Origin: Cyclobacteriaceae bacterium
Lineage (GTDB): Bacteria > Bacteroidota > Bacteroidia > Cytophagales > Cyclobacteriaceae
Direction of reading: 5' to 3'
Assembly: GCA_958296015.1 (NCBI GenBank)
Contig: CATQIH010000009.1
Coordinates: forward strand, 62,001-126,000
Length of the DNA: 64,000 nucleotides
Part shown: positions 46,827 through 56,768 of the stretch, piece by piece
Numbering within the stretch: the first letter of the stretch is position 1
How the letters are laid out: each line of letters starts with the position of its first letter
Program-made: the position numbers and the translations under genes
Notes under the pieces: generated by a model
What the model was told of the DNA's origin: nothing
Seen by the model: the letters and a program-made list of their open reading frames with translations, nothing else
Databases searched by the model: none

Positions 46827-47777
46827 ATGAAAAGAAGAGATTTTGTTAAATCCGGTATTTCTCTAAGCGCACTGGCAGTTACCACTGGGGCGGTATCCAC
46901 CGGGGCAGTCTCCAAGCCTATGGTCGATATTGTCAATAAATCGTTTCAGGCTAAAGCCAAGCACAATTTTAAACTAAAGTACGCGCCTCATTTTGGCATG
47001 TTTGAAAATATGGCAGGTAAAGATCCGATAGACCAACTCACCTTTATGGCAGAGCAGGGTTTTACGGCCCTGGAAGATAATGGCATGATGGGGCGCGATG
47101 TGAATATGCAGGAAAAAATCGGAAATCAGTTGAGCAAGCTGGGTATGGAGATGGGTGTATTTGTGGTAGATAAAGGCGGAAATGGTGCCAACACGCTGGC
47201 AGCGGGTAAGCCCGAATACATCGACATATTTCTGGATGGTTGCAAAAGAGCCGTAGATGTTGCCAAGCGCGTCAATGCTAAGTGGATGACTGTAGTGCCC
47301 GGCGACTTTGAAAGAAGCCTGCCGCCCGATGTGCAAACCGGGTATGTCATTGAAGCTCTACGCAGAGGCACTGACATACTTGAACCTCACGGCCTTGTGA
47401 TGGTGCTGGAAGCGTTGAGCGATACACCCGACCTGTTTTTACGAAATTCTTATCAGACTCACCTGATCTGTAAGGCAGTGGATAGTCCTTCCTGTAAAAT
47501 TTTGTATGACATCTACCATATGCAAAAAAATGAAGGCAATCTGATCAACTACATGGATATGGCATGGGATGAAATTGCCTATGTTCAGATTGGTGATAAC
47601 CCAGGCAGAAAAGAGCCGACCACCGGTGAGATCAATTTTGAGAATGTGTTCAAACACCTTTACAAAAAAGGCTACAAAGGGATTGCAGGGATGGAACATG
47701 GCATGTCTGGCAAAGGCAAAGAGGGAGAGCAAAAGCTTATTGATGCCTATGTAGAAGTAGACAGTTTTAAAGTATAA
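46827..47777 (+). CDS. hydroxypyruvate-isomerase-like TIM barrel protein, Tat-type signal
   Basis: The N-terminus MKRRDFVKSGISLSALAV has a twin-arginine-like signal, then an AP-endonuclease-2/xylose-isomerase-type barrel: KLKYAPHFGMFENMAGKDPI, MVLEALSD, YDIYHMQKNEGNL, VQIGDNPGRKEPTTGEINF, with the metal-ligand Glu, Asp and His residues typical of the Hyi group. It may isomerise or epimerise sugar-acid compounds; the substrate is unknown. The frame opens at 46791 (TTG); the ATG at 46827 is chosen. Confidence 0.85.
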   Translation: MKRRDFVKSGISLSALAVTTGAVSTGAVSKPMVDIVNKSFQAKAKHNFKLKYAPHFGMFENMAGKDPIDQLTFMAEQGFTALEDNGMMGRDVNMQEKIGNQLSKLGMEMGVFVVDKGGNGANTLAAGKPEYIDIFLDGCKRAVDVAKRVNAKWMTVVPGDFERSLPPDVQTGYVIEALRRGTDILEPHGLVMVLEALSDTPDLFLRNSYQTHLICKAVDSPSCKILYDIYHMQKNEGNLINYMDMAWDEIAYVQIGDNPGRKEPTTGEINFENVFKHLYKKGYKGIAGMEHGMSGKGKEGEQKLIDAYVEVDSFKV

Positions 47778-47783
47778 TAAAAA

Positions 47784-47809
47784 AGGCTTCTGAAGTAATT
47801 CAGAAGCCT
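47784..47809. terminator. bidirectional terminator between convergent genes
   Basis: An 11-bp perfect stem AGGCTTCTGAA/TTCAGAAGCCT with loop GTAA. A-run on the left gives a poly-U tail for the minus-strand gene ending at 47836. Confidence 0.8.
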
Positions 47810-47835
47810 CATTATCATGATATAATTGCATATTA

Positions 47836-48489
47836 TTACCTGATGCTTTTATGCGCAACTGTCTTCGTGAAGCGGTAGTCAGGACAAGATACTTCCAGCA
47901 TGTATGCACCGGCAGGAAGTTTTTCTATACTGATGCTTTTGCCATATTTCTCAAATCCGGCCACATGCTCTGTATACAGCACTTCACCCTCTTCTGTTAT
48001 CAGGCGAACTTTCATGTTTTCATCCGTTTTGTTTTCAAACATTACCTGCACCTGGTCTTTTTGCGCTATCACAACAGGTTTGAAGTTTACAAAGAGATGG
48101 CTTTTATCTTCTCTGAATGAACCGTCGAGGCCTACAATAATCGGTTTACTGATTTTCTTATCCTCGTTTTCCAGGGTAAATACATACTTACCAGGTTTGA
48201 GATGAGAGAAGTCATACTTTCTAACAATAGTTTTCTGGCTGTGCAGGCTTTCCTCAAAAATCTTTCTACCACCTTTTGTATTGACCGTCACTACCGAAGA
48301 ACCTGTCGTAGAGATATTGAAGAAATTAATCACTACTGTTCCTTTAGCTTCTGTTTGCTCAAAACTGAAGTTTACCTCCTTATTGCCAATGTCATCAGGA
48401 GTAATACTGCTTGCCTGTGCACTTACAAAAAACCCGCTAACGATAAGTGCCAGAAAACATTTGCGAAGACTATTTAGATTCATTTTCAT
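47836..48489 (-). CDS. secreted hypothetical protein with two Ig-like repeats
   Basis: A signal peptide (LRKCFLALIVSGFFVSAQAS) precedes ~190 residues that split into two similar beta domains, each ending in a L-P/K-x-G-x-Y motif (LKPGKYVFTLENEDKKISKP, LPAGAYMLEVSCPDYRFTKT). The last one resembles a T9SS type A sorting domain or DUF3244-like Ig fold, but the match is weak. Start taken at 48489; 48483 is an alternative. Function unknown. Confidence 0.65.
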   Translation of the reverse strand: MKMNLNSLRKCFLALIVSGFFVSAQASSITPDDIGNKEVNFSFEQTEAKGTVVINFFNISTTGSSVVTVNTKGGRKIFEESLHSQKTIVRKYDFSHLKPGKYVFTLENEDKKISKPIIVGLDGSFREDKSHLFVNFKPVVIAQKDQVQVMFENKTDENMKVRLITEEGEVLYTEHVAGFEKYGKSISIEKLPAGAYMLEVSCPDYRFTKTVAHKSIR

Positions 48490-48632
48490 ACATTTGATTG
48501 TTATTTTCAAAGGCAAATGTATTTCAAATAGTAAAACTATATTTATATTTTTTTATAGTTTAGATTGTAAGTAATATTAATGTTAATTTATATGAATTCC
48601 CTGGCAGATAGTGTATAAGCTATGATGCAAAC

Positions 48633-49175
48633 CTATAAGGAAGGATCGTCTTTTTGATCTGTCTGAACAGTCTGATAACCCAGTTTAATGAAGTCGCCCT
48701 GATGTTGAGGTGCATATCTTTCGTGCTCAAAGATATAATGCGTGTAAACCAGTTTGTGTGGAATATGATGTAGAACCGCATTTCCCCGGCCAATGCCTAT
48801 AATCTCAATGGTCATATGTTCTTCATTTTCAGACAAAGAATCCAGTAGGATGTCGTAGGTGATTTGCTGACTGGTTTCTCCGGCAGCAATAACCAAAGGA
48901 GAGGACGTAAGCAGGTGATAATCGGGAATTCCGAACCTGGTTTGGTGCTTTTCTTTGGCAGTGCCTTTCAGGTTGAAATAAATGTGCGTATCTGTTGGCT
49001 GAGGATGATCAAGGATTATCTGCACATGATGACGGACATCAGCTTCTGTGCTGGAGCCTTGTGCTACCTTGAGTGAAACCACAGAAGGCATATCATAGGA
49101 TAGTGGGTCCTGAGAACAGGCGGCAACCAGCCATGAAGAGAATAATACGAGGAATAAAACTCTTATGATAGGCAT
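48633..49175 (-). CDS. hypothetical lipoprotein
   Basis: The ATG at 49175 gives a lipoprotein signal (FSSWLVAAC, Cys about residue 20). The rest (~160 residues) has alternating strands (SSTEADVRHHVQIILDHPQ, AAGETSQQITYDILLDSLSE, HMTIEIIGIGRGN) like a Calx-beta or Ig-type domain. No family was recognised with confidence. The frame extends upstream to 49226. Confidence 0.6.
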   Translation of the reverse strand: MPIIRVLFLVLFSSWLVAACSQDPLSYDMPSVVSLKVAQGSSTEADVRHHVQIILDHPQPTDTHIYFNLKGTAKEKHQTRFGIPDYHLLTSSPLVIAAGETSQQITYDILLDSLSENEEHMTIEIIGIGRGNAVLHHIPHKLVYTHYIFEHERYAPQHQGDFIKLGYQTVQTDQKDDPSL

Positions 49176-49308
49176 AATCTGATATTTTCTGCAAATAAAC
49201 AGGCTTATCACGGACATGAAAATCATATTAGCCCTGTATCCTATGATGTAACAATAAAGGGTAAATTTGTATTACAACACCTGTTTTGTGAATATTACTA
49301 TCCTATAC

Positions 49309-50028
49309 ATGCTGACAGATGCCGTTTTTTTGCCACTGATAATGGTAATTATATTGTCGATAGCTGCCTGGGCTACCCGCAAAATTGATGGAAAAGGTGC
49401 GTTTACAGGAGCAATCATCAGTTATGGGCTGGTTTTGGGTGTGGGCTGGCTGGGATTGGCCGTCATCGGTACTTTTTTTGTGAGCGGCACGCTGGCCTCT
49501 ATGTGGAAGGCGGAGAAAAAGAAGTCCCTAAAGCTGGCAGAAGCACGCAACGGACAAAGAGGCATGGCAAACGTACTGGCAAACGCATTGGTTCCTGCGG
49601 TCTGTGCAGCCCTCGCTATTATATTTCCTGCAATGCAACACTGGATGGCGGTGCTGATAGCTGCCGGGTTTGCTTCTGCTACTTCCGATACACTTTCTTC
49701 AGAAATGGGTAATATATACGGTACAAAGTACATCAATAGCTTGTCTTTTAAGCCAGACGCAAAAGGCAAGGATGGCGTAATTAGCCTGGAAGGACTTTTA
49801 TTCGGGTTGTTAGGCAGTGCGTTGATCGCGGGAATATTTTACTGGTTTACGGCAGAAAAGGAGCTTACACTGATCGTGGCAGGAGCAGGGTTTGCCGGTA
49901 ACCTGCTGGATTCGTTGCTGGGGGCATCATTACAGCAGAAAGGAAAGCTTAGCAACCATAGCGTCAATATGCTCAATACAGCAGGTGCTTCTTTGCTGGC
50001 ACTGGCCGGAATGATAGTTGTCTGTTAG
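49309..50028 (+). CDS. DUF92 family membrane protein
   Basis: About 239 residues with six to seven membrane segments and the DUF92 features AWATRKIDGKGAFTGAIISY, GQRGMANVLANALVPAV, FASATSDTLSSEMGNIYG and GNLLDSLLGASLQQKGK. DUF92 is related to phytol-phosphate kinases (VTE6), so a polyprenyl-phosphate kinase activity is possible. Its TAG stop overlaps the stop of the convergent M1 peptidase gene. The frame extends to 49267. Confidence 0.85.
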   Translation: MLTDAVFLPLIMVIILSIAAWATRKIDGKGAFTGAIISYGLVLGVGWLGLAVIGTFFVSGTLASMWKAEKKKSLKLAEARNGQRGMANVLANALVPAVCAALAIIFPAMQHWMAVLIAAGFASATSDTLSSEMGNIYGTKYINSLSFKPDAKGKDGVISLEGLLFGLLGSALIAGIFYWFTAEKELTLIVAGAGFAGNLLDSLLGASLQQKGKLSNHSVNMLNTAGASLLALAGMIVVC

Positions 50029-51662
50029 CGTTTTTCAAACACATAATCTGCCAAAAGCCAGCTATTTGGGTCTAGTATCACCTCTCTGGGTATTTTTTTG
50101 AGCTTCAGTACCGCCTCATTTTTCTTTTTGTCGATGCGGATACGTTTGATCTCAGGAACTTCTTCATGCTTATAATAAACTGCTACTTCCAATTCCAGAT
50201 CATACAACACGTCGTTCTGCTGTGCCTGGTCTAGGTTGATGATCAGTTTCTTGCTCAATCCTCTGTATTTCCATGAGCCTTTCAGGTAAGGATGACCGGG
50301 TTTTGTTAGCCAGGTATCAAAAAAAGCTGATAGTTTTTTTCCACTGCTTTTTTCCATTACCCTGCGAAAATCATTGGTGCTGGCATTGCGGTGCTCATAG
50401 GTGCGATAGTACTCCCGGATACCCTGCCAGAAATCCTGTTCTCCTACGTGATGGCGAAGCATATGTAGAAACCAACTTCCTTTCTGGTAAGTATTGGCAT
50501 TCAGCAAAGAGGTCAGATTAGAAGCGGTGTCTATTACGGCTGTTTCAGGTGACTTGAGGTAATACGCAAAAATAGGCTGTTTGTCTGCCTCTAGCCGGGC
50601 ATTCATACTGTCTCTGCCATATGTTCTCTCGTAGTAAAAATGCGTAAAATAGGTCGCAAAGCCTTCGCTAAGCCATACATCCGACCAGTCAGACTCGGAA
50701 ACGGCATCACCAAACCACTGATGTGCCACCTCGTGGGCGATCAGGCTCTCGATATTTGCCTGCTCATTGATGGCGTGTTCGTTGTAAAATATGTTGCTGG
50801 CATTCTCCATACCTCCATAATTGGTCTTAGACTCTACGTTGGCAAGTTTCTGATAAGGGTAAGGACCTATCTGTTTCTCAAAAAGCTTGATGATACCGCT
50901 GGTAGGCTCAAAGCTCTCAAATCCGGCTTTTCTATCTTCTGGATATACCCAGTACTCAATAGGTACCTCGTTGGCTATGCCATCGTACAGCACAGCAAAA
51001 CGTGCCGCACCAAACACCATCGCTTTGGTAGGAATAGGGCTTTTGTTGACCCAATGGGTTGTTTTCAGCTCTTTGTGCGTTAGTCCTGCCCGCAGGTTGC
51101 TTTCTTCTCTCAAAGTGCCATTGGCAATCACTTGGTAATGTGCCGGAGCCGTGACAATAAATTCGCAGGAAGCCTTATCCGCCGGGTGGTCTACTGTGGG
51201 CAGCCAGTGACGTGCCCGGTTGGGCCAGTTGTCGCCAAAGAAGGTTCTATCACCGTATTTGTTCTCTGAAATGACCAAGCCATCGGCTGGTATGCCCGAA
51301 TAAACAATAACAACGTTGATGATTTGCCCTTTATCCAGTTGCTCATTCAGGGTGATATGCAGCAGGTTGTTTTTATGTACGAATGGCAAATTTCTGTCGT
51401 TTTTGGTCACGCCGGTCACCTGCATGCCTTTTCCTTCGGGGGCAGCTTTGCCAATAAGGTTGAGGATGATTTCTGATACATTATTCCGCAAAAGCTTAAA
51501 GGTAATATCTGCTTTGCCCTCTATGGCATCAGTATCATCATGAATGCTAAGGTTAAAAACATAGTGCTGTATATCGATGAACGAGCTATCGCTAAAGGAC
51601 ATACCCTGTGCCTGCTGCATCAACAGAAAGCCTGATAATAAAGAGAAGATATATTTATACAT
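50025..51662 (-). CDS. M1-family aminopeptidase
   Basis: A signal peptide (MYKYIFSLLSGFLLMQQAQG) leads a zinc aminopeptidase with the exopeptidase motif YGGMENAS and the metal motif HEVAHQWFGDAVSESDWSDV with the Glu of WLSEGFATYF. The ~545-residue length lacks the long C-terminal helical domain of larger M1 enzymes. Probably periplasmic peptide trimming. The frame opens at a TTG at 51674; the ATG at 51662 is preferred. Confidence 0.92.
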   Translation of the reverse strand: MYKYIFSLLSGFLLMQQAQGMSFSDSSFIDIQHYVFNLSIHDDTDAIEGKADITFKLLRNNVSEIILNLIGKAAPEGKGMQVTGVTKNDRNLPFVHKNNLLHITLNEQLDKGQIINVVIVYSGIPADGLVISENKYGDRTFFGDNWPNRARHWLPTVDHPADKASCEFIVTAPAHYQVIANGTLREESNLRAGLTHKELKTTHWVNKSPIPTKAMVFGAARFAVLYDGIANEVPIEYWVYPEDRKAGFESFEPTSGIIKLFEKQIGPYPYQKLANVESKTNYGGMENASNIFYNEHAINEQANIESLIAHEVAHQWFGDAVSESDWSDVWLSEGFATYFTHFYYERTYGRDSMNARLEADKQPIFAYYLKSPETAVIDTASNLTSLLNANTYQKGSWFLHMLRHHVGEQDFWQGIREYYRTYEHRNASTNDFRRVMEKSSGKKLSAFFDTWLTKPGHPYLKGSWKYRGLSKKLIINLDQAQQNDVLYDLELEVAVYYKHEEVPEIKRIRIDKKKNEAVLKLKKIPREVILDPNSWLLADYVFEKR

Positions 51663-51761
51663 AGGTAGTATCAAATGTTTGGCGATGCCAAATTATCAAT
51701 ATTCTGGTCAGGGGTGTCGGCGTTCTCTATGCTTTTGTTACAGCGTACAAATTACGTGCGA

Positions 51762-53147
51762 CTACTTATATTTTACAAGCTTCTGATTTTTCAACCGCCC
51801 AAAATAATCGTTGGCTGCCTGTTTTACTTTAGGAGCCAGCAGCAGGCAGGCAATCATATTGGGATAGGCCATCAGGGCATACATGCCATCTACCAGGCTG
51901 ATCACCGCCCCGATAGAAGCTACTGCTCCCAGGATGATAGAAAGTGCATAAAAGTAATTGAAATAATGCGCATATCGGGCACCCACAAGGTAAGAAAAGC
52001 ATTTGGTGCCGTAATAGGAAAGCGTAAACAGAGAAGAAAACGAGAAAGTAAAAACACTGATCACCAGCAGATAGCCCCCCAAGTTATAAGGAATAACAGA
52101 GTTGAAAGCCCGCACTGTCAGTGTTACGCCATCAGCTTCGGTTGTCTGCCACACGTTGGTGATCAGTATGGCCAGGGCTGTCATGGTGCATACAATAATA
52201 GTATCAATGAAGGGTCCTAGCATGGCGACCAGTCCTTCCTGCACCGGTTCCTTAGTTTTGGCTGCCCCATGTACCATGGGTGCCGTACCAATACCGGCTT
52301 CGTTAGAAAAAGCAGCACGTTTGGATCCTATCACGATCACGCTACCTACCACACCGCCCACTATTGCATCGCCCGTAAAGGCATCTCCCAGGATCAGCGC
52401 AAAGCAGGCAGGGATATCCTGTATATGGGCAAACAATATATACAGCACAGATACCACATAAATGACAACCATGCCAGGCACCATTTTGCTTGCCACACTG
52501 GCAATTCTTTTGATGCCCCCAAAAATCACCAGCGAAACAATGGCTGTGATGACCAGCCCACAAATCAGGTTGACTGCGAACGTTTCTTCCTGAATGATGT
52601 TGTTGGGAATCAGCACTACATCCCTGAAAATCTGCGTCAGCTGGTTTGCCTGGAATATCGGCAGGGGACCAATCAGTCCGGCAATACAGAAAAAAACGGC
52701 CATTGGTTTCCATTTTTTTCCCAGTCCTTCTTCAATAAAGTACATTGGGCCTCCCTGGATATTCCCCTCACTGTCGTGCCCCCGATAAAGGATAGCCAGC
52801 GTACAACTGAAGAATTTGGTAGCCATGCCCAGAAAAGCACTTATCCACATCCAAAACAAGGCTCCGGGTCCACCCGTCGTAATGGCAATTGCCACACCGC
52901 CGATGTTGCCCATTCCTACAGTGGCAGCAATGGCACTGGAAAGAGCTTCAAAATGGCTTATTTCGCCCGGATCATCAGGATTATCGTACTTCCCGCGGAG
53001 CACATCAATGGAATGTTTTAGGTAACGGAAAGGAACAAAACGGCTATAAACGGTAAAGAAAAGCCCGCCGCCCAGCAATAAGACCAGCAGAGGCGTTCCC
53101 CAGGCGTAATCGCTGAAATTTACCAGAAAGTTTTCTAAAGCAGTCAA
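51762..53147 (-). CDS. alanine/sodium symporter (AGCS family)
   Basis: The 461-residue protein has about eleven membrane helices and AGCS signatures: SALSSAIAATVGMGNIGGVA (first part), GGPGALFWMWISAFLGMATK, GGPMYFIEEGLG and RAAFSNEAGIGTAPMVHGAA. It would import alanine or glycine with sodium. No neighbouring gene suggests a pathway. Confidence 0.92.
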   Translation of the reverse strand: MTALENFLVNFSDYAWGTPLLVLLLGGGLFFTVYSRFVPFRYLKHSIDVLRGKYDNPDDPGEISHFEALSSAIAATVGMGNIGGVAIAITTGGPGALFWMWISAFLGMATKFFSCTLAILYRGHDSEGNIQGGPMYFIEEGLGKKWKPMAVFFCIAGLIGPLPIFQANQLTQIFRDVVLIPNNIIQEETFAVNLICGLVITAIVSLVIFGGIKRIASVASKMVPGMVVIYVVSVLYILFAHIQDIPACFALILGDAFTGDAIVGGVVGSVIVIGSKRAAFSNEAGIGTAPMVHGAAKTKEPVQEGLVAMLGPFIDTIIVCTMTALAILITNVWQTTEADGVTLTVRAFNSVIPYNLGGYLLVISVFTFSFSSLFTLSYYGTKCFSYLVGARYAHYFNYFYALSIILGAVASIGAVISLVDGMYALMAYPNMIACLLLAPKVKQAANDYFGRLKNQKLVKYK

Positions 53148-53214
53148 TAGATTGAGGTTTAAAATAAAAGATTACTGAAGTGAGCTGTGAAATTAGGAAA
53201 TCGCCTGTAAAATA

Positions 53215-53246
53215 AAAAAAGCCAAATTATTGAAATTTGGCTTTTT
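53215..53246 (-). terminator. terminator after the DUF7832 gene
   Basis: AAAAAGCCAAATT pairs with AATTTGGCTTTTT, a strong stem with T-runs on both strands, about 18 nt past the stop at 53264. It probably ends the leftward transcript before the symporter gene. Confidence 0.8.
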
Positions 53247-53263
53247 ATGCGGAGTAGATTATA

Positions 53264-53707
53264 TTATTTGACTAATGCCTGCCATTCTTCAAACCTGGCT
53301 TCTATTTTAGCTGACATTTTTTCAAATGTGTCCCAGTCATCACGTACATAATAAATAGAAGGAAGATCAGCCGCTAACAGGGTCTGATAATCTTTGTGAT
53401 AAATACCACTGCCATAGTAGTAGTAGGTAAATAAATTGCCTTCTTCGCTGAAAAGCTCATGCCCCAGGTACCCATCCCATACTTCGCTTAGAATAGTGCA
53501 GCTGATTTCTTTGTTTTTAAATCTGTAAATCTGCACACCGGTTTCATCTTCAAAATATTCAGAATAAAGCTCATGGTCAACAACCCAGCCCAGGTAAATG
53601 CCAATATGCACATACGCCTGTTCTATGGGGAGTGCTTTAGGGAAATTTCCTAAAAAGTGGCTTTTTGCACTATCATAAATACTTTTAGTTTTGGTTTCTT
53701 CATTCAT
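53264..53707 (-). CDS. DUF7832 family protein
   Basis: About 147 acidic residues matching DUF7832: GNFPKALPIEQAYVHIGIYL, GWVVDHELYSEYFEDE, LFSEEGNLFTYYYYG and the end DDWDTFEKMSAKIEARFEEW. Function unknown; small acidic proteins of this kind are sometimes immunity proteins of contact-dependent toxins, but no toxin gene is adjacent. The ATG at 53707 is preferred to 53734. Confidence 0.6.
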   Translation of the reverse strand: MNEETKTKSIYDSAKSHFLGNFPKALPIEQAYVHIGIYLGWVVDHELYSEYFEDETGVQIYRFKNKEISCTILSEVWDGYLGHELFSEEGNLFTYYYYGSGIYHKDYQTLLAADLPSIYYVRDDWDTFEKMSAKIEARFEEWQALVK

Positions 53708-53879
53708 ATTTTTTATCATTTGAGTTGGTAACAAAAGTATAGAGGTTTATCAAAGAAAAATGACCATAATAGCCTATTTCATTACCTCTGTGTCGTATTA
53801 CCCAAGTTGCGTAGGCTTATAACCAGGGCTGCCATGTCTAAACGATGATTGATTGTCAAATTAAAGCGTAATTTCAGCT

Positions 53880-54401
53880 ATGCAAAGAAACCAGTTATCC
53901 TCTTATATTCGTAATATTCCTGATTTTCCGAAATCAGGTATTATGTTTAAAGACCTCACCACACTTTTACAAGATCCAGTGGCTTTCAAGGCGGCTACAG
54001 AAGAACTGTATAAAGATGTGAAAGGCAAGCGTATAGATAAGGTGGTGGGCATAGAATCCCGTGGATTCTTTTTTGGTGCTTTGCTGGCCGATAAGCTTTC
54101 GGCAGGGTTTGTGCCTGTAAGAAAACCAGGGAAATTACCTTATAAAACCGTGCAGGCTTCCTACAAACTGGAATATGGCATGGACATATTGGAAATGCAC
54201 GAAGATGCCATCCGGGAAGGTGAACTGGTGCTGCTGCACGATGACCTGCTGGCTACCGGCGGAACGGCAAATGCGGCTTGCAAGCTTATAGAAAAGCTTA
54301 AAGGTAATGTGGTGCATGTTTCTTTCCTGGTAGAGCTTACTTACCTGTACGGTCGCGATAAACTGCGTCCCTATGAGGTAAGTTCGGTTATTCAGTTCTA
54401 A
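53880..54401 (+). CDS. apt: adenine phosphoribosyltransferase
   Basis: The 173-residue purine-salvage enzyme makes AMP from adenine and PRPP. It has SYIRNIPDFPKSGIMFKDLT at the start, IESRGFFFGALLA, and the PRPP-binding motif VLLHDDLLATGGTANAA. All family blocks and the normal length are present. Confidence 0.95.
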   Translation: MQRNQLSSYIRNIPDFPKSGIMFKDLTTLLQDPVAFKAATEELYKDVKGKRIDKVVGIESRGFFFGALLADKLSAGFVPVRKPGKLPYKTVQASYKLEYGMDILEMHEDAIREGELVLLHDDLLATGGTANAACKLIEKLKGNVVHVSFLVELTYLYGRDKLRPYEVSSVIQF

Positions 54402-54411
54402 TCAAACACAA

Positions 54412-54445
54412 TTTGAAATAAAACATCGGCTATGCATTAATTTTG
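54412..54445 (+). promoter_or_regulatory. promoter candidate for the prkA operon
   Basis: TTTG (54412-54415), 22 nt, then TAATTTTG (54438-54445), an exact -7 match with acceptable spacing. It lies ~300 nt before the prkA ATG, leaving a long untranslated leader across the 350-bp gap 54402-54751, which holds no recognised gene. Confidence 0.55.
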
Positions 54446-54751
54446 TGCAAAACAGTAGTATCTAAAAAGAAAAATGAGTAATTTAATAGTGTTGCTGGTA
54501 ACAAATCGTTACTATACTTCTAAAAATAGTTTCAACCTAAAAAGTTAGCTGGCGCATTTTTACTTGTTCTGGCTACACAATGAAAGTACGATAGATTCAG
54601 CCCTTGTCGTTACCCTTATACAACCGGCTAATTCCCGGATACCGAAAGACCTGACTGACCAGCTATAAGGAGAGATCATCTTCTCCAACCTCCGCACTTT
54701 GCGCGATACGTTCTTTTCCTTTTTCAGAAATCAGAAACTAACATAATTATT

Positions 54752-56680
54752 ATGAGTGTTTTAGACAAAATTAAGACAAATTATAGTGCGTCTTTCAGCG
54801 AAATGTCTGTCTCAGAATACCTGCGAGCCTGCAAGAAAGACCCTAAGATGTACGCAAAATCTTCCGAGAGGATTTTGGACGCTATTGGTGAGCCTGAGTT
54901 CATCGATACCAAGCAAGACCACAAACTGAGCAGGATTTTCTCCAATAAGGTCATCAAAGTGTATCCGGCCTTTAAGGAGTTTTATGGCATGGAAGATACC
55001 ATCGAGCAGATCGTATCTTTCTTCAGATATTCTGCCCAGGGCCTGGAAGAGAAAAAACAGATCCTTTACCTTATGGGACCGGTAGGTGGTGGCAAGAGTT
55101 CGTTGGCAGAGAAAATCAAATCGTTGATTCAGCAGAATCCTATCTACGTGCTGAAAGCCGACGATCAGATCAGTCCGGTCTATGAGAGTCCGCTGGGGCT
55201 TTTTGCCGACTACAAACAGGAACTGGAAGGAGAGTACAGCATTCCTTCCCGCTATATTCCGGCTTGTATGAGTCCGTGGGCTTCCAAACGCTTGCGGGAG
55301 TTTGATGGCGATGTCAACAGGTTCAAAGTGATCATGCTGTATCCTTCTGTACAGAATCAGATTGCTGTGGCCAAAACGGAGCCGGGCGACGAAAACAACC
55401 AGGATATTTCTACCTTGGTAGGGAAAGTGGACATCCGTAAGCTGGCCGATTACCAGCAGAGCGACCCGGATGCTTATTCTTATACCGGTGGGCTATGCCT
55501 GGCAAACCAGGGCGTGCTGGAGTTTGTGGAAATGTTCAAAGCACCGATCAAAGTGCTCAACCCGCTGCTCACTGCTACACAAGAAAATAACTACAAAGGT
55601 ACCGAGCCTATCGGTGCTATACCTTTTGATGGTATCATCCTGGCGCACTCCAACGAATCGGAATGGTCTAAGTTTGCCAACGATAAAAAGAACGAGGCTT
55701 TTCTGGACCGTATATACAAGGTGCAGGTGCCTTATTGCCTGCGCGTAGATGAAGAGATCAGCATTTATGAGAAACTGATCCGTGAAAGTTCGCTTGAAAA
55801 AGCGTCATGTGCTCCGCTCACCTTAGACCTATTGGCGCAGTTTTCTGTGATGACACGGATGAAAGTGCCCGAAAATTCCAGTTTGCATTCTAAAATGAGG
55901 GTCTACAATGGCGAAACGCTGAAAGAAACCGATCCCAATGCCAAATCTATCCAGGAATACCGAGACGAAGCAGGCATCAATGAAGGGATGGAAGGTATCT
56001 CTACGCGCTTTGCGTTTAAGATTCTGTCCAAAGTTTTTAACTTCGACAATGAAGAGCTGGCCGCCAATCCCGTACACCTGCTGTATGTGCTGGAGCAGGA
56101 AGTAGTGAAGCTGCAAACCGACGGTGAAACAGAAGAACGCTATCTCAATATTATCAAGTCTACGCTGGCCAGCCGCTATGCAGAATTCATAGCCGACGAA
56201 ATTCAGAAAGCGTACATAGATTCGTATGGCACTTATGGTCAGAATATCTTCGAGAAATATGTGATCTATGCAGACTACTGGATACAGAACAACGATTACC
56301 GCGATCCGGATTCCGGTGAAGTGCTGGACCGTAGCATCCTGAATGATGAACTAGAAAAAATAGAGAAGCCGGCAGGCATCGCCAACCCAAAAGATTTTAG
56401 GTCGGAAGTTACTAACTTCACTTTGAGGTATAAGGCCAATAATGGTGGCAAAAGCCCCCGCTGGGATGCTTACGAGAAGATCAAGAATGTGATAGAGAAA
56501 AAGATCTTCACCAATACCGAGGATCTGCTGCCAGTCATTTCTTTCAATGCCAAGTCTAATGAGGAAGATGAAAAAAAGCACAACGATTTCACCAAACGCA
56601 TGATAGAAAGAGGTTATACCTACAAGCAAATTCGTATTCTGGTAGACTGGTTTATGCGGGTGAGAAAAACGATGGCTTAA
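54752..56680 (+). CDS. prkA: PrkA/YeaG-type serine protein kinase
   Basis: The 642-residue AAA-type protein has Walker A MGPVGGGKSSLAEKIK (about 108-120), conserved PAFKEFYGMEDTIEQIVSFF, and HSNESEWSKFANDKKNEAFL with RIYKVQVPYCLRV, plus a C-terminal kinase-like region. PrkA is involved in starvation, stress or sporulation signalling. It is first of a three-gene operon with YeaH and SpoVR, a well-known conserved association. Confidence 0.95.
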   Translation: MSVLDKIKTNYSASFSEMSVSEYLRACKKDPKMYAKSSERILDAIGEPEFIDTKQDHKLSRIFSNKVIKVYPAFKEFYGMEDTIEQIVSFFRYSAQGLEEKKQILYLMGPVGGGKSSLAEKIKSLIQQNPIYVLKADDQISPVYESPLGLFADYKQELEGEYSIPSRYIPACMSPWASKRLREFDGDVNRFKVIMLYPSVQNQIAVAKTEPGDENNQDISTLVGKVDIRKLADYQQSDPDAYSYTGGLCLANQGVLEFVEMFKAPIKVLNPLLTATQENNYKGTEPIGAIPFDGIILAHSNESEWSKFANDKKNEAFLDRIYKVQVPYCLRVDEEISIYEKLIRESSLEKASCAPLTLDLLAQFSVMTRMKVPENSSLHSKMRVYNGETLKETDPNAKSIQEYRDEAGINEGMEGISTRFAFKILSKVFNFDNEELAANPVHLLYVLEQEVVKLQTDGETEERYLNIIKSTLASRYAEFIADEIQKAYIDSYGTYGQNIFEKYVIYADYWIQNNDYRDPDSGEVLDRSILNDELEKIEKPAGIANPKDFRSEVTNFTLRYKANNGGKSPRWDAYEKIKNVIEKKIFTNTEDLLPVISFNAKSNEEDEKKHNDFTKRMIERGYTYKQIRILVDWFMRVRKTMA

Positions 56681-56768
56681 GAACTATCCTGTTACAAATG
56701 GTGCGCAACTTTTTGCATACAGATGCAGCTATGTTGCGCGAATCAACAATCATAATATTCATATATGT

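Noticed and set aside
53264-53707. Immunity protein of a polymorphic toxin
   Set aside because: The size and acidity fit, but no toxin gene or secretion marker lies next to it.
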